Shown one piece after another: positions 34,614 through 45,088 of a stretch of 64,000 nt of DNA; the stretch's first letter is position 1; each line of letters begins with the position of its first letter. Position numbers and translations under genes: made by a program. The stretch is taken from NCBI RefSeq assembly GCF_019803445.1, contig NZ_CP081844.1, positions 632,501 through 696,500 on the forward strand, read 5' to 3'. The notes below the pieces were generated by a model. It saw only the letters and a program-made list of their open reading frames with translations, was not told the DNA's origin and ran no database searches. The stretch is from Caenibius sp. WL. GTDB lineage: Bacteria > Pseudomonadota > Alphaproteobacteria > Sphingomonadales > Sphingomonadaceae.

Positions 34614-35729
34614 CTACCCGGCCAGCGCCTGTTCCACGGGCAGCAGGTCATAACCCAGTTCTTCCGCCACCGCGGGATAGGTCACCCGGCCTTCGCACAC
34701 GTTGAGCCCGGCGGCGAGATGCGGATCGCGGCGCAGGGCCTCTTTCCACCCCAGATCGGCGATACGCAGGGCATGGGGCAGCGTGACGTTGTTCAGCGCA
34801 TAGGTGGAAGTGCGCGCCACCGCGCCGGGCATATTGGCCACGCAGTAATGGACGATGCCATCGACCACGAAAGTCGGGTCCTGATGCGTGGTCGGATGGC
34901 TGGTTTCAAAGCAGCCGCCCTGATCGATGGCGACATCGACCAGCACCGCCCCGCGCTGCATGCAGGACAGCATGGCGCGGGTGACGAGCTTGGGCGCGGC
35001 CGCGCCCGGCACCAGCACCGCGCCGATCACCAGATCCGCCTCGCACACGCTGTCGGTCAGATTGGCCTGATTGGAAAACCGGGTCTTGGCGCGGCTTTCG
35101 AAATGGATGCCCAGCCGTTCCAGCACTTCGGGATCGCGGTCGAGAATGGTGACGTCCGCCCCCAGGCCCACTGCCATCTGCGCCGCGTTGAAGCCCACCG
35201 TGCCGCCGCCGATCACGGTGACTTTGCCGGGCATCACCCCCGGCACCCCACCGAGGAGAACCCCGCGCCCGCCGTGGACTTTTTCCAGCGCCGTCGCCCC
35301 GGCCTGGATCGCCATGCGCCCGGCCACCTGGCTCATCGGTTTGAGCAGCGGCAGCGAATGGCCCGGCCCGGTGACGGTTTCATAGGCGATGGCAACGACG
35401 CCCGACTGGACGAGATCGGCGGTCTGCTGCGGATCGGGGGCGAGGTGGAGATAGGTGTAGAGGATCTGCCCGGGGCGCAGCAGCGCCCGTTCGGCGGGCT
35501 GCGGTTCCTTGACTTTCACGATCATTTCGCATGCGGCGAAGATATCGGGCGCGGTGTGGATGGTGCAGCCCGCGGCGCTATAGGCATCGTCGCTGGCGCC
35601 GATGCCGAGGCCTGCCCCGCTTTCGATCCACACTTCATGCCCGCGCGCGGTCAGTTCCCGGGCGCTTTCGGGGGTCAGCCCGACGCGGTATTCGTGATTC
35701 TTGATTTCCCTGGGGCAACCGACGCGCAT
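34614..35729 (-). CDS. ald: Alanine dehydrogenase
   Basis: Interconverts L-alanine and pyruvate plus ammonia with NAD. The 371-residue chain starts [20 protein letters not shown], the standard N-terminus, including the Arg and Lys that bind pyruvate. The NAD fold is marked by [20 protein letters not shown] near residue 171, with the acidic residue that selects NAD in TILDRD. AGGAGA stands before the ATG. It is adjacent to but separated from ftsK by about 80 bp. Confidence 0.96.
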   Translation of the reverse strand: MRVGCPREIKNHEYRVGLTPESARELTARGHEVWIESGAGLGIGASDDAYSAAGCTIHTAPDIFAACEMIVKVKEPQPAERALLRPGQILYTYLHLAPDPQQTADLVQSGVVAIAYETVTGPGHSLPLLKPMSQVAGRMAIQAGATALEKVHGGRGVLLGGVPGVMPGKVTVIGGGTVGFNAAQMAVGLGADVTILDRDPEVLERLGIHFESRAKTRFSNQANLTDSVCEADLVIGAVLVPGAAAPKLVTRAMLSCMQRGAVLVDVAIDQGGCFETSHPTTHQDPTFVVDGIVHYCVANMPGAVARTSTYALNNVTLPHALRIADLGWKEALRRDPHLAAGLNVCEGRVTYPAVAEELGYDLLPVEQALAG

Positions 35730-35808
35730 GCACTGTCTCCTGGCGGGGCTGGCCCGCCGCAGGCAGGCTCGCCAGCAGCCTGCCTGTCTGTTTGTCTGTC
35801 GCCCGGTC

Positions 35809-38160
35809 CTAGAGCGGGTTGCCGTCCTTGTCGCGATAGATATCGCGCCGCCCGACATGGTTGGCCGGGCCGACGAAGCCATCGGCTTCCATCCGTTCCA
35901 CCCATTTGGCGGCGGTGTTGTAGCCCACGCCCAATTGCCGTTGCAGCCAGCTTGCCGAAGCCTTCTGGCTTTCGAACACGATCTGGCAGGCCTGGCGGTA
36001 CTTGCGTTCGGCCGGATCGTCGCTCGCGGTCAGTTCGTCGTCGAAGCCGAAGCCGCCGTCGTCCGGTTCCTCGGTGACGGAATCGATATAGACCGGGCTG
36101 CCCTGCGCGCGCCAGTGATCGGCCACGCGTTCCACTTCCTCGTCCGCCACGAACGGGCCGTGCACGCGCACCAGCGCCCCGGTGTTGGGCTTGTAGAGCA
36201 TATCGCCCTTGCCCAGGAGTTGTTCCGCGCCCTGTTCGCCCAGAATGGTGCGGCTGTCGATGCGGCTGGTGACTTTGAAACTGATACGGGTGGGCAGGTT
36301 GGCCTTGATGACGCCGGTGATGACATCGACCGAGGGGCGCTGCGTCGCCATGATGAGGTGGATGCCCGCCGCGCGGCTTTTCTGCGAGAGACGCTGGATC
36401 AGGACTTCGATTTCCTTGCCCACCGTCACCATCAGGTCCGCCAGTTCGTCCACGATGAGGACGATCTGGGGCAGCGCTTCATAATCGAGCTGTTCTTCCT
36501 CGAACAGTTCCTCGCCCGTTTCTGGGTCGAACCCGATCTGCACCCGGCGGCCCAGCGGCTTGCCCTTGGCGGCGGCGGCGCGGACGCGTTCGTTGAAGCC
36601 CGACAGATTGCGCGCGCCGACGCTGGACATCATGCGATAGCGCCGTTCCATCTCTTCCACCGCCCATTTCAGCGCGCGGATCGCCTTGGCGGGCTCCGTC
36701 ACCACGGGGGACAGGAGGTGCGGGATATCGTCGTAGCTCTTGAGTTCCAGCACTTTGGGATCGATCAGGATCATGCGGCATTCGGCTGGCGTCAGGCGAT
36801 AGAGCAGCGACAGCAGAATGGCGTTGAGCCCGACCGATTTGCCCGAGCCGGTGGTGCCCGCGACGAGCAGGTGCGGCATCGCGGCCAGATCGGCCACCAC
36901 CGGTTCGCCCGCGATATCCTTGCCCAGGATGATCGGCAGCATGCCCTTGTGATGGGCGAAGGCTTCGCAGGCGGCCAGTTCCTTGAGCGAGACGGTCTGC
37001 CGGTCGGCATTGGGCAATTCGATGCCCATCACCGTCTTGCCGGGGATGGAGGATACGCGCGCGGAAATCGCGCTCATGTTCCGGGCGATGTCTTCGGCCA
37101 AGCCGATCACGCGGCTGGCCTTGATGCCGGGGGCCGGTTCCAGTTCGTACATGGTGACGACGGGGCCGGTGCGCACCGCCGTGATCTCGCCCTTGACGTT
37201 GAAATCGTCGAGCACGGTTTCGAGCAGGCGCGCGTTGCGTTCCAGCGCCATCTTGTCGATCTTGGGCGCGGCGGTGGGTGGCGGATCGTCCAGCAGGTCG
37301 AGGCTGGGCAGGGCGTGGCTGTCGAACAGGTCCTTCTGCCGGGCGTTGCCGCTGCTGATCCTGGCCGGTTTGGGCGGCGTGCTGGGGTCCGAAATCTCCG
37401 GCGCCGGGCGTGGCGTGGTGTCGGCCTCCACCGGCGGCGGGCGCCGTTCGGCGCGGGGCTTCTCCTCCCGCCGGGGGGTGGTGAAAGGCTCTTCGTGCGT
37501 ATCGCCGGCAGGCGCGGCGGCGCGGCTGCGGCGCAGGATATGCGGCAAAGTCAGCAGTTGCGCCCAGTCGAACGCAAAAACGCGCCCGGCCAGCAGCAGG
37601 CCGCCCCCAAGGCAGGCCAGCGCCAGCGCCAGGATCGTCCAACCGTGCGCCGCTTCGGGCAGGCGTTCGGCGACCGCGCGGATCGCCGCCGCGCCGAGCA
37701 GGCCGGTGATGCCCCCGGTGGAGGCGGGCAGCGAACCGCCCGGCCCACCAAACGCCAGCGCCATGACCGTGGCCAGCAGCACCATCGCCAGCAAAAGCAT
37801 CGCCACCGTGCGCCACCAGCGTATGCCGTGCGGGGTTTCCTCCTCGTCCGCGTCGCGCCACAGCTTGCGGGCAAAAGCGTAAAGCAGGGGCAGGATCAGG
37901 ACGGACACCAGCCCGAACAGGAACAGCACCCGTTCCGCGGCCCATGCCCCGGTGCGGCCCATCCAGTTGGCCACCTGATCGCCCGCCGCGGTGGAGGCGG
38001 AAGGATCGGTCTGGTGATAGCTGGCCAGCGCCAGAGCGAGGAAAATCATGGCCCCGATCAGCAGGATCGCCCCGCCCATCTGACAGGCGCGGCGCAGCGA
38101 ACGGCGAAAGGCCGCGCGCCAATCCAGCGCGGGCACAGTGCTCAATGCGCGTGAAGCCAT
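35809..38160 (-). CDS. ftsK: DNA translocase FtsK
   Basis: Moves chromosome DNA through the closing division septum and activates dimer resolution. It has 783 residues. Several N-terminal membrane helices (GGAILLIGAMIFLALALAS and others, to about 200) are followed by a short linker. The hexameric motor has Walker A LVAGTTGSGKSVGLNA (about 436) and Walker B VLIVDELADLMV (about 565). The C-terminal gamma domain (about 720-783) has YNTAAKWVERMEADGFVG, which reads KOPS sites. The linker is shorter than in E. coli FtsK, as usual for alphaproteobacteria. Confidence 0.95.
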   Translation of the reverse strand: MASRALSTVPALDWRAAFRRSLRRACQMGGAILLIGAMIFLALALASYHQTDPSASTAAGDQVANWMGRTGAWAAERVLFLFGLVSVLILPLLYAFARKLWRDADEEETPHGIRWWRTVAMLLLAMVLLATVMALAFGGPGGSLPASTGGITGLLGAAAIRAVAERLPEAAHGWTILALALACLGGGLLLAGRVFAFDWAQLLTLPHILRRSRAAAPAGDTHEEPFTTPRREEKPRAERRPPPVEADTTPRPAPEISDPSTPPKPARISSGNARQKDLFDSHALPSLDLLDDPPPTAAPKIDKMALERNARLLETVLDDFNVKGEITAVRTGPVVTMYELEPAPGIKASRVIGLAEDIARNMSAISARVSSIPGKTVMGIELPNADRQTVSLKELAACEAFAHHKGMLPIILGKDIAGEPVVADLAAMPHLLVAGTTGSGKSVGLNAILLSLLYRLTPAECRMILIDPKVLELKSYDDIPHLLSPVVTEPAKAIRALKWAVEEMERRYRMMSSVGARNLSGFNERVRAAAAKGKPLGRRVQIGFDPETGEELFEEEQLDYEALPQIVLIVDELADLMVTVGKEIEVLIQRLSQKSRAAGIHLIMATQRPSVDVITGVIKANLPTRISFKVTSRIDSRTILGEQGAEQLLGKGDMLYKPNTGALVRVHGPFVADEEVERVADHWRAQGSPVYIDSVTEEPDDGGFGFDDELTASDDPAERKYRQACQIVFESQKASASWLQRQLGVGYNTAAKWVERMEADGFVGPANHVGRRDIYRDKDGNPL

Positions 38161-38258
38161 GGTCGTCCCCTATGTCCTTGGGGGCGCATAATGCGCCGGG
38201 CGGCGAGTCCCCGTCAAGAATCCTTGGGATTCCCGCCTGCAGATTGGTTTACGTCGGT

Positions 38259-38834
38259 TTACGAAAGCCCGTCTATAGCCGCCCAGCGCGGCCAGGCCAG
38301 ACGCTTTGCGGCGATCCGGTTCATCCCGCCGAGCGCGATCACCGGCAGACGCCCCTGCGCCGCCAGCAGGCGGAAGCGCAGCGGCCCCAGCACCGCCCGG
38401 CCGGGATGGGAGCGGGTGGCGAAAACCGGGGAAAGCATCGCCGCATCGGCCCCGGCGCGCCGCGCCGCGCCCAGTTCCGCCAGATCGTGCGCGGTGGCCA
38501 CGCGCATCAGCCCGGGCGCGCGGCCCAGCCGGGCGGGCGGGCCGTAAATACCGTCTGCCCCGGCCCGGCGCGCTTCGGCGGCTGCGCCCGCCCACAGCAG
38601 GCGATGGCCATGGCGGCGGGCGATCCGGGCCAGATGGCGCCAGCGGGCACGGCGTTCGGCGGGCGGCAGGTGATAGTGGCGGAAAACGAAGCCGGACCCG
38701 CGCGGCAGGCGGGCCAGCGCGCGTTCGACCATGGGGTCGTTGCGCGCATCGCTGATCAGCCACAGGCACGGCAAGGGCGCGCGCTTCCGCGCCGGACACC
38801 GGGTTTGCCGTTTCAGGGTCTGGCGCTTGTGCAT
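38259..38834 (-). CDS. Thiamine-phosphate synthase-like protein (ThiE fold)
   Basis: A 191-residue TIM-barrel-type protein related to thiamine monophosphate synthase. LWLISDARNDPMVERAL, MRVATAHDLAELGAARRAGA, LSPVFATRSHPGR and PVIALGGMN match the family order. It is shorter than true ThiE and has an Arg-rich N-terminus, so it may be a TenI- or ThiE-like enzyme rather than the main synthase. It lies upstream of ftsK on the same strand and is divergent from yggS by 22 bp. Confidence 0.75.
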   Translation of the reverse strand: MHKRQTLKRQTRCPARKRAPLPCLWLISDARNDPMVERALARLPRGSGFVFRHYHLPPAERRARWRHLARIARRHGHRLLWAGAAAEARRAGADGIYGPPARLGRAPGLMRVATAHDLAELGAARRAGADAAMLSPVFATRSHPGRAVLGPLRFRLLAAQGRLPVIALGGMNRIAAKRLAWPRWAAIDGLS

Positions 38835-38856
38835 CCCGGCGCTATAGCGGCCTGCG

Positions 38857-39534
38857 ATGGAAAACGCAGCCACTCCGCTCGCCGATATTCGCGACCGCAT
38901 TGCCCGCACCGCGCAGATTGCGGGGCGCAAGGCGCAGGACATCACACTGATCGCGATCAGCAAGACTCATCCGGCCGCGGCCATCGCGCCGCTGATCGCT
39001 CAGGGACAGCGGGTGTTCGGTGAAAACCGGGTGCAGGAAGCGCAGGAGAAATGGCCCGCCCTGCTGGCGCGGGCGCGCGCGGAACACGGCGAGATCGCGC
39101 TGCATCTGGTCGGCCAGTTGCAATCCAACAAGGCGGACGATGCGGTGGCGTTGTTCGACTGCATCCATTCGCTCGATCGGCCTTCGCTCGTCACCGCGCT
39201 GGCCCGGGCGATGGACAAGGCCGGGCGGCAGGTGCCGTGCTTCGTGCAGGTCAATATCGGCGCGGAAGAGCAGAAGGGCGGCTGTGCGATTGCCGATCTG
39301 CCCGCTCTGCTGGCCGCAGCGCGCGCGGCGGATATCCCGCTGGCCGGCCTGATGTGCGTGCCGCCCGCCGCCATCGAACCGGCCCCGTTTTTCGCCTTCC
39401 TCGACAAGCTGGCGGCGGACAACGGATTGGCCGGACGCAGCATGGGGATGAGCGGCGATTTCGAAACCGCGATCATGCTGGGGGCCACGCATGTGCGGGT
39501 GGGCAGCGCGCTGTTCGGCGCGCGCGGGGCCTGA
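38857..39534 (+). CDS. YggS family pyridoxal-phosphate homeostasis protein
   Basis: A PLP-binding protein of 225 residues with a single alanine-racemase-like barrel that buffers cellular PLP. The cofactor lysine is in LIAISKTHPAAAI (about residue 36). Further markers are FGENRVQEAQEKW, LHLVGQLQSNKAD, VNIGAEEQKGGC and the phosphate-binding SMGMSGDFETAIMLGATHVRVG. Start is ATG. It is convergent with glnD, with only 10 bp between the stop codons. Confidence 0.95.
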   Translation: MENAATPLADIRDRIARTAQIAGRKAQDITLIAISKTHPAAAIAPLIAQGQRVFGENRVQEAQEKWPALLARARAEHGEIALHLVGQLQSNKADDAVALFDCIHSLDRPSLVTALARAMDKAGRQVPCFVQVNIGAEEQKGGCAIADLPALLAAARAADIPLAGLMCVPPAAIEPAPFFAFLDKLAADNGLAGRSMGMSGDFETAIMLGATHVRVGSALFGARGA

Positions 39535-39544
39535 CGGATCGCGC

Positions 39545-42325
39545 TCAGATCGCGATTTCGACCACCCCGGCGTTCGCGCCATCCGCCGGTTGCTCCACCG
39601 CGTTGGCGGCGGCCAGCAGCTTTTCCTCCACTGTCCGCAGGCGGTCTGCGCGGTCGACTTTGTGGCCGAACAGGTCGGTGACGTAGAACGTGTCGGCGGC
39701 GCGCTCGCCATAAGTGGCGATATGGGCGGAATGCACCACCAGTTGCGCTTCGAACAGGGCCCGGGCCAGGCGGTTGAGCAGGGCGGGCCGGTCGCGCGCG
39801 TTGACTTCGACCACGGTGAAGCGGTTCGAAGCCTTGTTGTCGAACAGCACCCGCGGCCGCACGCTGAACGCTTCGGAACGGATGCGCGGTGAAGGGCGCT
39901 TGGCCAGTTGCGGCACCAGTTCCACCCGGTTGGCCAGCGCATCGGCGATCGATCTGGTCAGCCGGGCAAGCTGGTCTTCTTCCATGAACGGGCGGCCGAG
40001 CGGGTCCTGCACCAGAAAATTGTCCACCGCCTTGCCGTTGCGGGCGGTGTGGATGCGGGCGTCGATGATATTGCCCCCGGCCAGGTGGATGCCCCCGGCG
40101 ATGCGGTAGAACAGCCCGGCATGGTCGGGCGAAATGACGGTGACGAGCGTGGCCCCGCGCGCCGGGTAGTATTCGCAATGGATCGAAAGCGTATCGTCCG
40201 CTTCCTGCGCCGCGTGGAACTGCCGCAGGTTCAGCGCGATGATATCTTCCGGTTCCGCGATCCAGTAAGCATCGCCCAGCAGCGGGCCGACGCTTGCGGC
40301 CAGTTCCGCCCCGTCTTCCACCAGCGCGCCGACAGCGGCTTTCTTCGCTTCAACCCGTTCGCGGCGGCCGAACTGCTTGTGGCCCAGCCGTAGCTGTTCC
40401 TGGGCCAGCTGGTAGAGATCGCCGATCAACTGGCGTTTCCAGCTGTTCCAGGTGCCGGGGCCGACCGCGCGGATATCGACCACCGTCAGCAGCATCAACT
40501 GGCGCAACCGGTCGAGCCCCTGAATCTGTCCGACGAAATCGGTGATCGTCTTGGGATCGGCAAGATCGCGCTTGAACGCGGTGGCGCTCATCAGCAGGTG
40601 ATGGCGCACCAGCCAGCTTGCCAGCTCGGTTTCGTCCTCGCTCAGGCCGAAGCGGGGGCACAGGCGGTCGGCGACTTCGGCGCCCAGCACCGAATGGTCC
40701 CCGCCGCGGCCCTTGGCGATATCGTGCAGCAGCACGGCGACATAGGTCACCCGGCGCGACACAACCTTGTGAATCATGTCGCAGGCCAGCGGGTGGTCCT
40801 CGCGCAGTTCGCCCCGCTCGATCCGTGAAAGCAGCCCGATCGCGCGGATGGTGTGCTCGTCCACGGTGTAATGGTGGTACATGTCGAACTGCATCTGCGC
40901 GTTGACGCGGCCGAAATCGGGAATGAAACGGCCGAGCACCTCGGCTTCGTTCATCCACCGCAGCACCGTTTCAGGGTCGTTGCGCCCGGTCAGCACGTCG
41001 AGGAAGAAGGCGTTGGCGCGCGGATCGCGCCGCACCCGGGCGTCGATCAACTTCACGTCGCGCGTGGCCATGCGCATGGTTTCGGCGTGGATTCCCAGCC
41101 CTTCCGTCTCGGCGATGGCGAAGATTTCGATCAGGCGCACCGGATCGGCTGTGAACCAGTCGTCCGAGGGCGCGCGCAGCTTGCCGCCGAAAACGGTGTA
41201 GCCTTTTAGCTTGCGGGCGCGGGCGCGGAAGCCCGCCAGAATGCCGCGCGGGGTCTTGGCGGTGAACTGTTCGTCCAACTGGGCGAGGAACATGGCGGTG
41301 AGATTGCCGACGCGCTTGGCCTGAAGGAAGAAGAACTGCATGAACCGTTCGACCGCGCTTTTGCCTGGCCGGTCGGCGAAATTCATCCGCCGGGCGACTT
41401 CGCGCTGGAGATCGAAAGTCAGCCGGTCTTCCTCGCGCCCGGTGATCGTGTGCAGGTGGCAGCGCACCGCCCAGAAGAAGTTTTCCGCCCGGCGGAAAGC
41501 GCGGTATTCATGCCGCGTCAGCAGCCCTACATCGACCAGTTCGGCGGGCGTGCGGACCTTGTGGATATATTTGCCGATCCAGTAGAGCGTGTGCAGATCG
41601 CGCAGGCCCCCCTTGCCTTCCTTGACATTGGGTTCGACGACATAGCGGCTGTCGCCCAGCCGCTTGTGCCGCGCGTCGCGCTCGGCCAGCTTTTCGACGA
41701 CGAACTGCCGTTCGGTGCCCGGCACCACTTCGGCGAAGAAGCGCTTGCTCGCTTCCTCGTAGAGCGGCAGATCGCCCCAGACATAGCGCCCTTCGAGCAT
41801 GGCCGTGCGGATCGTGAGATCGGCTTTGGCCAGCCGCACCATATCGTCGAGCGAGCGGCTGGAATGGCCCACTGTCAGCCCCAGATCCCACAGGAAATAG
41901 AGGATCGCCTCGATCACCTGTTCGCACCATGCGGTCTGCTTGCCCGGTGTGAGGAAAGCGATGTCGACATCTGAATGCGGCGCCATTTCGCCGCGCCCGT
42001 ATCCGCCCACGGCCATGAGCGCCAGCCGTTCACCGGTGGAGCGGTTGGCGGTGGGATAGACATCGCGCACCACGTGATCGTGAATCACCCGCACCAGTTG
42101 ATCGATCAGGAAAGCCTGCGCTTCGGCGCAATCGTGGCCGTTGGTGGGCTTGGCCGCCAGCCGCCGGGAAACTTCCTCCCGCCCCCGGGCCAGCGTTTCG
42201 CGCAGCACGGCCAGCACGCGAGGGCGCACCGGGCCATCGTCGGCAGCCACGATTTCGGCGATGGCTTCGCTCAGAGTGCGGCGGTCGATCACCGCGCGCT
42301 GATTGGGAATCCGCAGGATGCTCAC
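39545..42325 (-). CDS. glnD: Bifunctional [protein-PII] uridylyltransferase/uridylyl-removing enzyme
   Basis: Senses glutamine and adds or removes UMP on PII to control nitrogen assimilation. It has 926 residues in the usual order. The nucleotidyltransferase has GGYGRGEMAPHSDVDI (107-122), including the metal-binding Asp pair. The HD domain with HHYTVDEHTIRA (about 485) and LLHDIAKGRGGDHS (about 533) removes UMP. Two C-terminal ACT domains (about 735-810 and 845-920) bind glutamine. The start is a GTG with AAGGA before it. No PII or glutamine synthetase gene lies in the window. Confidence 0.96.
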   Translation of the reverse strand: MSILRIPNQRAVIDRRTLSEAIAEIVAADDGPVRPRVLAVLRETLARGREEVSRRLAAKPTNGHDCAEAQAFLIDQLVRVIHDHVVRDVYPTANRSTGERLALMAVGGYGRGEMAPHSDVDIAFLTPGKQTAWCEQVIEAILYFLWDLGLTVGHSSRSLDDMVRLAKADLTIRTAMLEGRYVWGDLPLYEEASKRFFAEVVPGTERQFVVEKLAERDARHKRLGDSRYVVEPNVKEGKGGLRDLHTLYWIGKYIHKVRTPAELVDVGLLTRHEYRAFRRAENFFWAVRCHLHTITGREEDRLTFDLQREVARRMNFADRPGKSAVERFMQFFFLQAKRVGNLTAMFLAQLDEQFTAKTPRGILAGFRARARKLKGYTVFGGKLRAPSDDWFTADPVRLIEIFAIAETEGLGIHAETMRMATRDVKLIDARVRRDPRANAFFLDVLTGRNDPETVLRWMNEAEVLGRFIPDFGRVNAQMQFDMYHHYTVDEHTIRAIGLLSRIERGELREDHPLACDMIHKVVSRRVTYVAVLLHDIAKGRGGDHSVLGAEVADRLCPRFGLSEDETELASWLVRHHLLMSATAFKRDLADPKTITDFVGQIQGLDRLRQLMLLTVVDIRAVGPGTWNSWKRQLIGDLYQLAQEQLRLGHKQFGRRERVEAKKAAVGALVEDGAELAASVGPLLGDAYWIAEPEDIIALNLRQFHAAQEADDTLSIHCEYYPARGATLVTVISPDHAGLFYRIAGGIHLAGGNIIDARIHTARNGKAVDNFLVQDPLGRPFMEEDQLARLTRSIADALANRVELVPQLAKRPSPRIRSEAFSVRPRVLFDNKASNRFTVVEVNARDRPALLNRLARALFEAQLVVHSAHIATYGERAADTFYVTDLFGHKVDRADRLRTVEEKLLAAANAVEQPADGANAGVVEIAI

Positions 42326-42490
42326 GCCGGTTCCTTGCCAAAGACCCGATGCGAATGAAGGCGCCGGGCCATATTCACCAAGATAGGATCGTCCGTTAGT
42401 CGTCGCAACGCACTGGGAATGGGCTTTCTCCCGCTGCCAGCCTATGCCAATAGCTGTCGCACAGGATTCACGCTCTAGGGGGTTCCCCGC

Positions 42491-43363
42491 TTGCTGTCAC
42501 TATTGGCCGACGCCGCGCACCATGCACCGCTGATGTGGGAAGATCTCGGGCTGCGCCCCGGGATCGATCTCGGTTTCTTCACTTTGCGGTTCTACTCGCT
42601 GGCTTATCTCGCGGGTATCCTGCTGGGCTACTGGCATCTCAGCCGGATGATCAAGGCCCCCGGCGCGCCGATGGCGCAGCGCCATGTCGATGATCTGTTC
42701 TTCTACTGCACGCTGGGCATCATCGCCGGCGGACGGCTGGGCTACGCCACGTTCTACCAGCCCGAACTGTGGGCCAATCCGATGAACCTGCTCAAGCTGT
42801 GGGAAGGCGGGATGAGCTTCCACGGCGGACTGATCGGCGTCCTGCTGGCGATGGTCTGGGTTAGTTGGCGCGGCGGGCTCAATTTCCTGCGCGTGGCCGA
42901 TTACATTGCGGTCAACGTGCCGTTCGGCATGCTGTTCGGGCGGATCGCCAATTTCATCAACGGCGAACTCTGGGGCCGTCCGAGCGATGTGCCCTGGGCG
43001 ATGGTGTTCCCTGGCGCGGGGCCGCTGCCGCGCCACCCGTCGCAACTTTACGAAGCGGCGCTGGAAGGCGCATTGCTGATGGTGATCCTGCTGCTGCTGT
43101 TCTGGAAGACGCGCGCGCGCTGGCGGCCCGGTTTCCTCGTCGGCGTGTTCACTGCCGGGATCGGCATCGGCCGCTTCACCGTGGAATTCTTCCGCGAACC
43201 CGATGCGCAACTGTCCGAATTCGCGCTGCGCACCGGGCTGTCGATGGGGCAGTGGCTGAGCCTGCCGCTAGTCGTCCTTGGCCTGATCGTGCTTGCCCGG
43301 GCGCTGACGCGCCCGGCGCTGGGCGCCACGGCCAGCTACAAGGACAGCGCTGAACCGGCATGA
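42491..43363 (+). CDS. lgt: Prolipoprotein diacylglyceryl transferase
   Basis: Attaches diacylglycerol to the lipobox cysteine of prolipoproteins in the inner membrane, the first step in lipoprotein maturation. It has 290 residues with seven membrane helices. The signature GRIANFINGELWGRPSDVPW (about residues 151-170) is complete, with the catalytic Arg and Asn. YSLAYLAGILLGYWHLSR and HPSQLYEAALEG are also typical. The start is a TTG with AGGGGG about 8 nt before it; the first ATG is 42 nt further in. Its stop overlaps the methyltransferase gene (ATGA). Confidence 0.95.
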   Translation: MLSLLADAAHHAPLMWEDLGLRPGIDLGFFTLRFYSLAYLAGILLGYWHLSRMIKAPGAPMAQRHVDDLFFYCTLGIIAGGRLGYATFYQPELWANPMNLLKLWEGGMSFHGGLIGVLLAMVWVSWRGGLNFLRVADYIAVNVPFGMLFGRIANFINGELWGRPSDVPWAMVFPGAGPLPRHPSQLYEAALEGALLMVILLLLFWKTRARWRPGFLVGVFTAGIGIGRFTVEFFREPDAQLSEFALRTGLSMGQWLSLPLVVLGLIVLARALTRPALGATASYKDSAEPA

Positions 43364-44415
43364 CCGATGCGCAAGGCGGCTCGCTCGCGGCAGCTTTCCG
43401 GCGGTTGATCGCCAACACCGGCCCGATCAGCGTGATGCATTACATGGGCGAAGCGAACGCCCGCTATTATGCCTCGCGCGATCCGCTGGGGGCGGCGGGC
43501 GATTTCGTCACCGCACCCGAAATCAGCCAGATGTTCGGCGAACTGATCGGGCTGTGGATGGCGGATATCTGGCTGCGCGCGGGCCAGCCCGATGCGGTGC
43601 ATTATGTCGAACTGGGTCCCGGGCGCGGCACGCTGGCACGCGATGCGTTGCGCGCGGCGAAGCGTTTCGGTTTCGCGCCGCAGGTGCATCTGGTCGAAGG
43701 CTCGCCCGTCCTGCGCGCGGTGCAGGCCGGGGCGGTGCCCGGCGCGATCTGGCATGACGATCTTTCCACGGTGCCCGCCAACGGCGCGATGCTGCTGATC
43801 GCCAACGAATTCCTCGATGCCTTGCCTGTGCGCCAGTCGGTGCTGACGGCCCAGGGCTGGCGCGAACGGATGGTCGGGCTGGACGAGGACCGTTTCGTGC
43901 CCATCGCCGGGGGGCGGCCGATGGATGCGGCGATCCCGGCGGAACGGCGCACCGCACCCGAAGGGGCGATTATCGAAAGCTGCCCCGGCGCGGCGGCCAC
44001 ATTGCACGAAGTGGCCGGACGGCTCACCGTGCAGGGCGGGGCGGCGCTGTTCATCGATTATGGCTATGACCGGGTGCAGTACGGATCGACTTTGCAGGCC
44101 GTGCAGGCGCATCGCAAAGTCGATCCGTTCACCGATCCGGGTACGGCCGATCTCACCGCGCTGGTCGATTTCGAAACTCTGGCGCAAGTGGCCGCATCAC
44201 ACGGCGCGCGCTGGCTGGGCACGGTGGAGCAGGGGGCATGGTTGCAGGCGATGGGGATCGATGCCCGCGCGCAGGCGCTATGCCGTTCCGCGCCCGAACA
44301 CGCCGATCTGATCCGCTCGGCCCGGGACAGGCTGGTGGAACCGGCCCAGATGGGGCGCCTGTTCAAAGTCATGGGTCTGGCCAGCCCGACATGGCCTGAT
44401 GGGGCGGGCTTCTGA
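43360..44415 (+). CDS. SAM-dependent methyltransferase of the MidA/NDUFAF7 family
   Basis: A protein-arginine-methyltransferase-type enzyme of 351 residues. In mitochondria NDUFAF7 methylates a complex I subunit; the bacterial role is inferred only. Family markers are GDFVTAPEISQMFGELIGLW, the SAM motif HYVELGPGRGTLARDALRA (about 84), and LIANEFLDALPVRQ. FIDYGYDRVQYGSTLQAVQ near 230 is the substrate-pocket segment. It is translationally coupled to lgt. That it sits with lgt is common in alphaproteobacteria but gives no functional link. Confidence 0.9.
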   Translation: MTDAQGGSLAAAFRRLIANTGPISVMHYMGEANARYYASRDPLGAAGDFVTAPEISQMFGELIGLWMADIWLRAGQPDAVHYVELGPGRGTLARDALRAAKRFGFAPQVHLVEGSPVLRAVQAGAVPGAIWHDDLSTVPANGAMLLIANEFLDALPVRQSVLTAQGWRERMVGLDEDRFVPIAGGRPMDAAIPAERRTAPEGAIIESCPGAAATLHEVAGRLTVQGGAALFIDYGYDRVQYGSTLQAVQAHRKVDPFTDPGTADLTALVDFETLAQVAASHGARWLGTVEQGAWLQAMGIDARAQALCRSAPEHADLIRSARDRLVEPAQMGRLFKVMGLASPTWPDGAGF

Positions 44416-44449
44416 CAGGAGCCTGTTGAAAAAGGGACCGGGTAGGCGT

Positions 44450-44896
44450 TTATGCGGCGCCGGTGTTCCTGGGCCGGAGCTTCTTGAGAATGCCGGAAAA
44501 GGCCATGACAGGCGCATCCCCGCGCGTGATCGTGCCGCGCAGGAAAATCATCGATCGGGTCTGGCGCACGATATCCCCCCGGCATTCCAGCCGATCCCCC
44601 AGTGCGGCCGGGCCGACATAATCGCAGGTCAGGGAAATGGTCACCGCGGCGGCATCGCCGGTCAGCCCGGCAAAGACGAACAGGCTGAAATCGGCGAATG
44701 TCGCCAATGCCCCGCCGTGCAGCCCGCCGCCGCCGTTGAGATGCTGCGGGGCGACCCGCATCCCGCAGACCGGAGCCCCATGCGCATCGGTGCGATGATA
44801 GAACGGCCCGGCATGATCGTTGAACGGATCGCCTTCGGACACGGACCAGCCCGCCCATTCGCTGGCGGGGTTCGGGGTATCTGCGAAATCAGCCAC
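44450..44896 (-). CDS. PaaI family hotdog thioesterase
   Basis: A 148-residue acyl-CoA thioesterase-like protein. The active-site region GMRVAPQHLNGGGGLHGGAL, with His and Gly-rich turn, is the PaaI pattern. Strand and helix order (LATFADFSLFVFAG, VTISLTCDYVGPAALGD) fit a hotdog fold. The start is GTG, with AAGGA about 8 nt upstream. It is convergent with the MidA-like gene. Physiological substrate unknown. Confidence 0.85.
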   Translation of the reverse strand: MADFADTPNPASEWAGWSVSEGDPFNDHAGPFYHRTDAHGAPVCGMRVAPQHLNGGGGLHGGALATFADFSLFVFAGLTGDAAAVTISLTCDYVGPAALGDRLECRGDIVRQTRSMIFLRGTITRGDAPVMAFSGILKKLRPRNTGAA

Positions 44897-45088
44897 TGGT
44901 GCGATCCTTGGTTAAATCCGGGCGCGCGCGCGCATTGCGGGCGCCCGATGACCGCTCAAGAGGCTTTCCTTCGCCATGGCAAGAGGCATTGGCTGTAAAG
45001 CGGCGGTGCACGATGATGGTTTCCGCCTGTCGGCCCCGGCGGCACTGGTGTAGGGCCGCCCGGAACAACGAAGGAAAGGCTGCGCCGC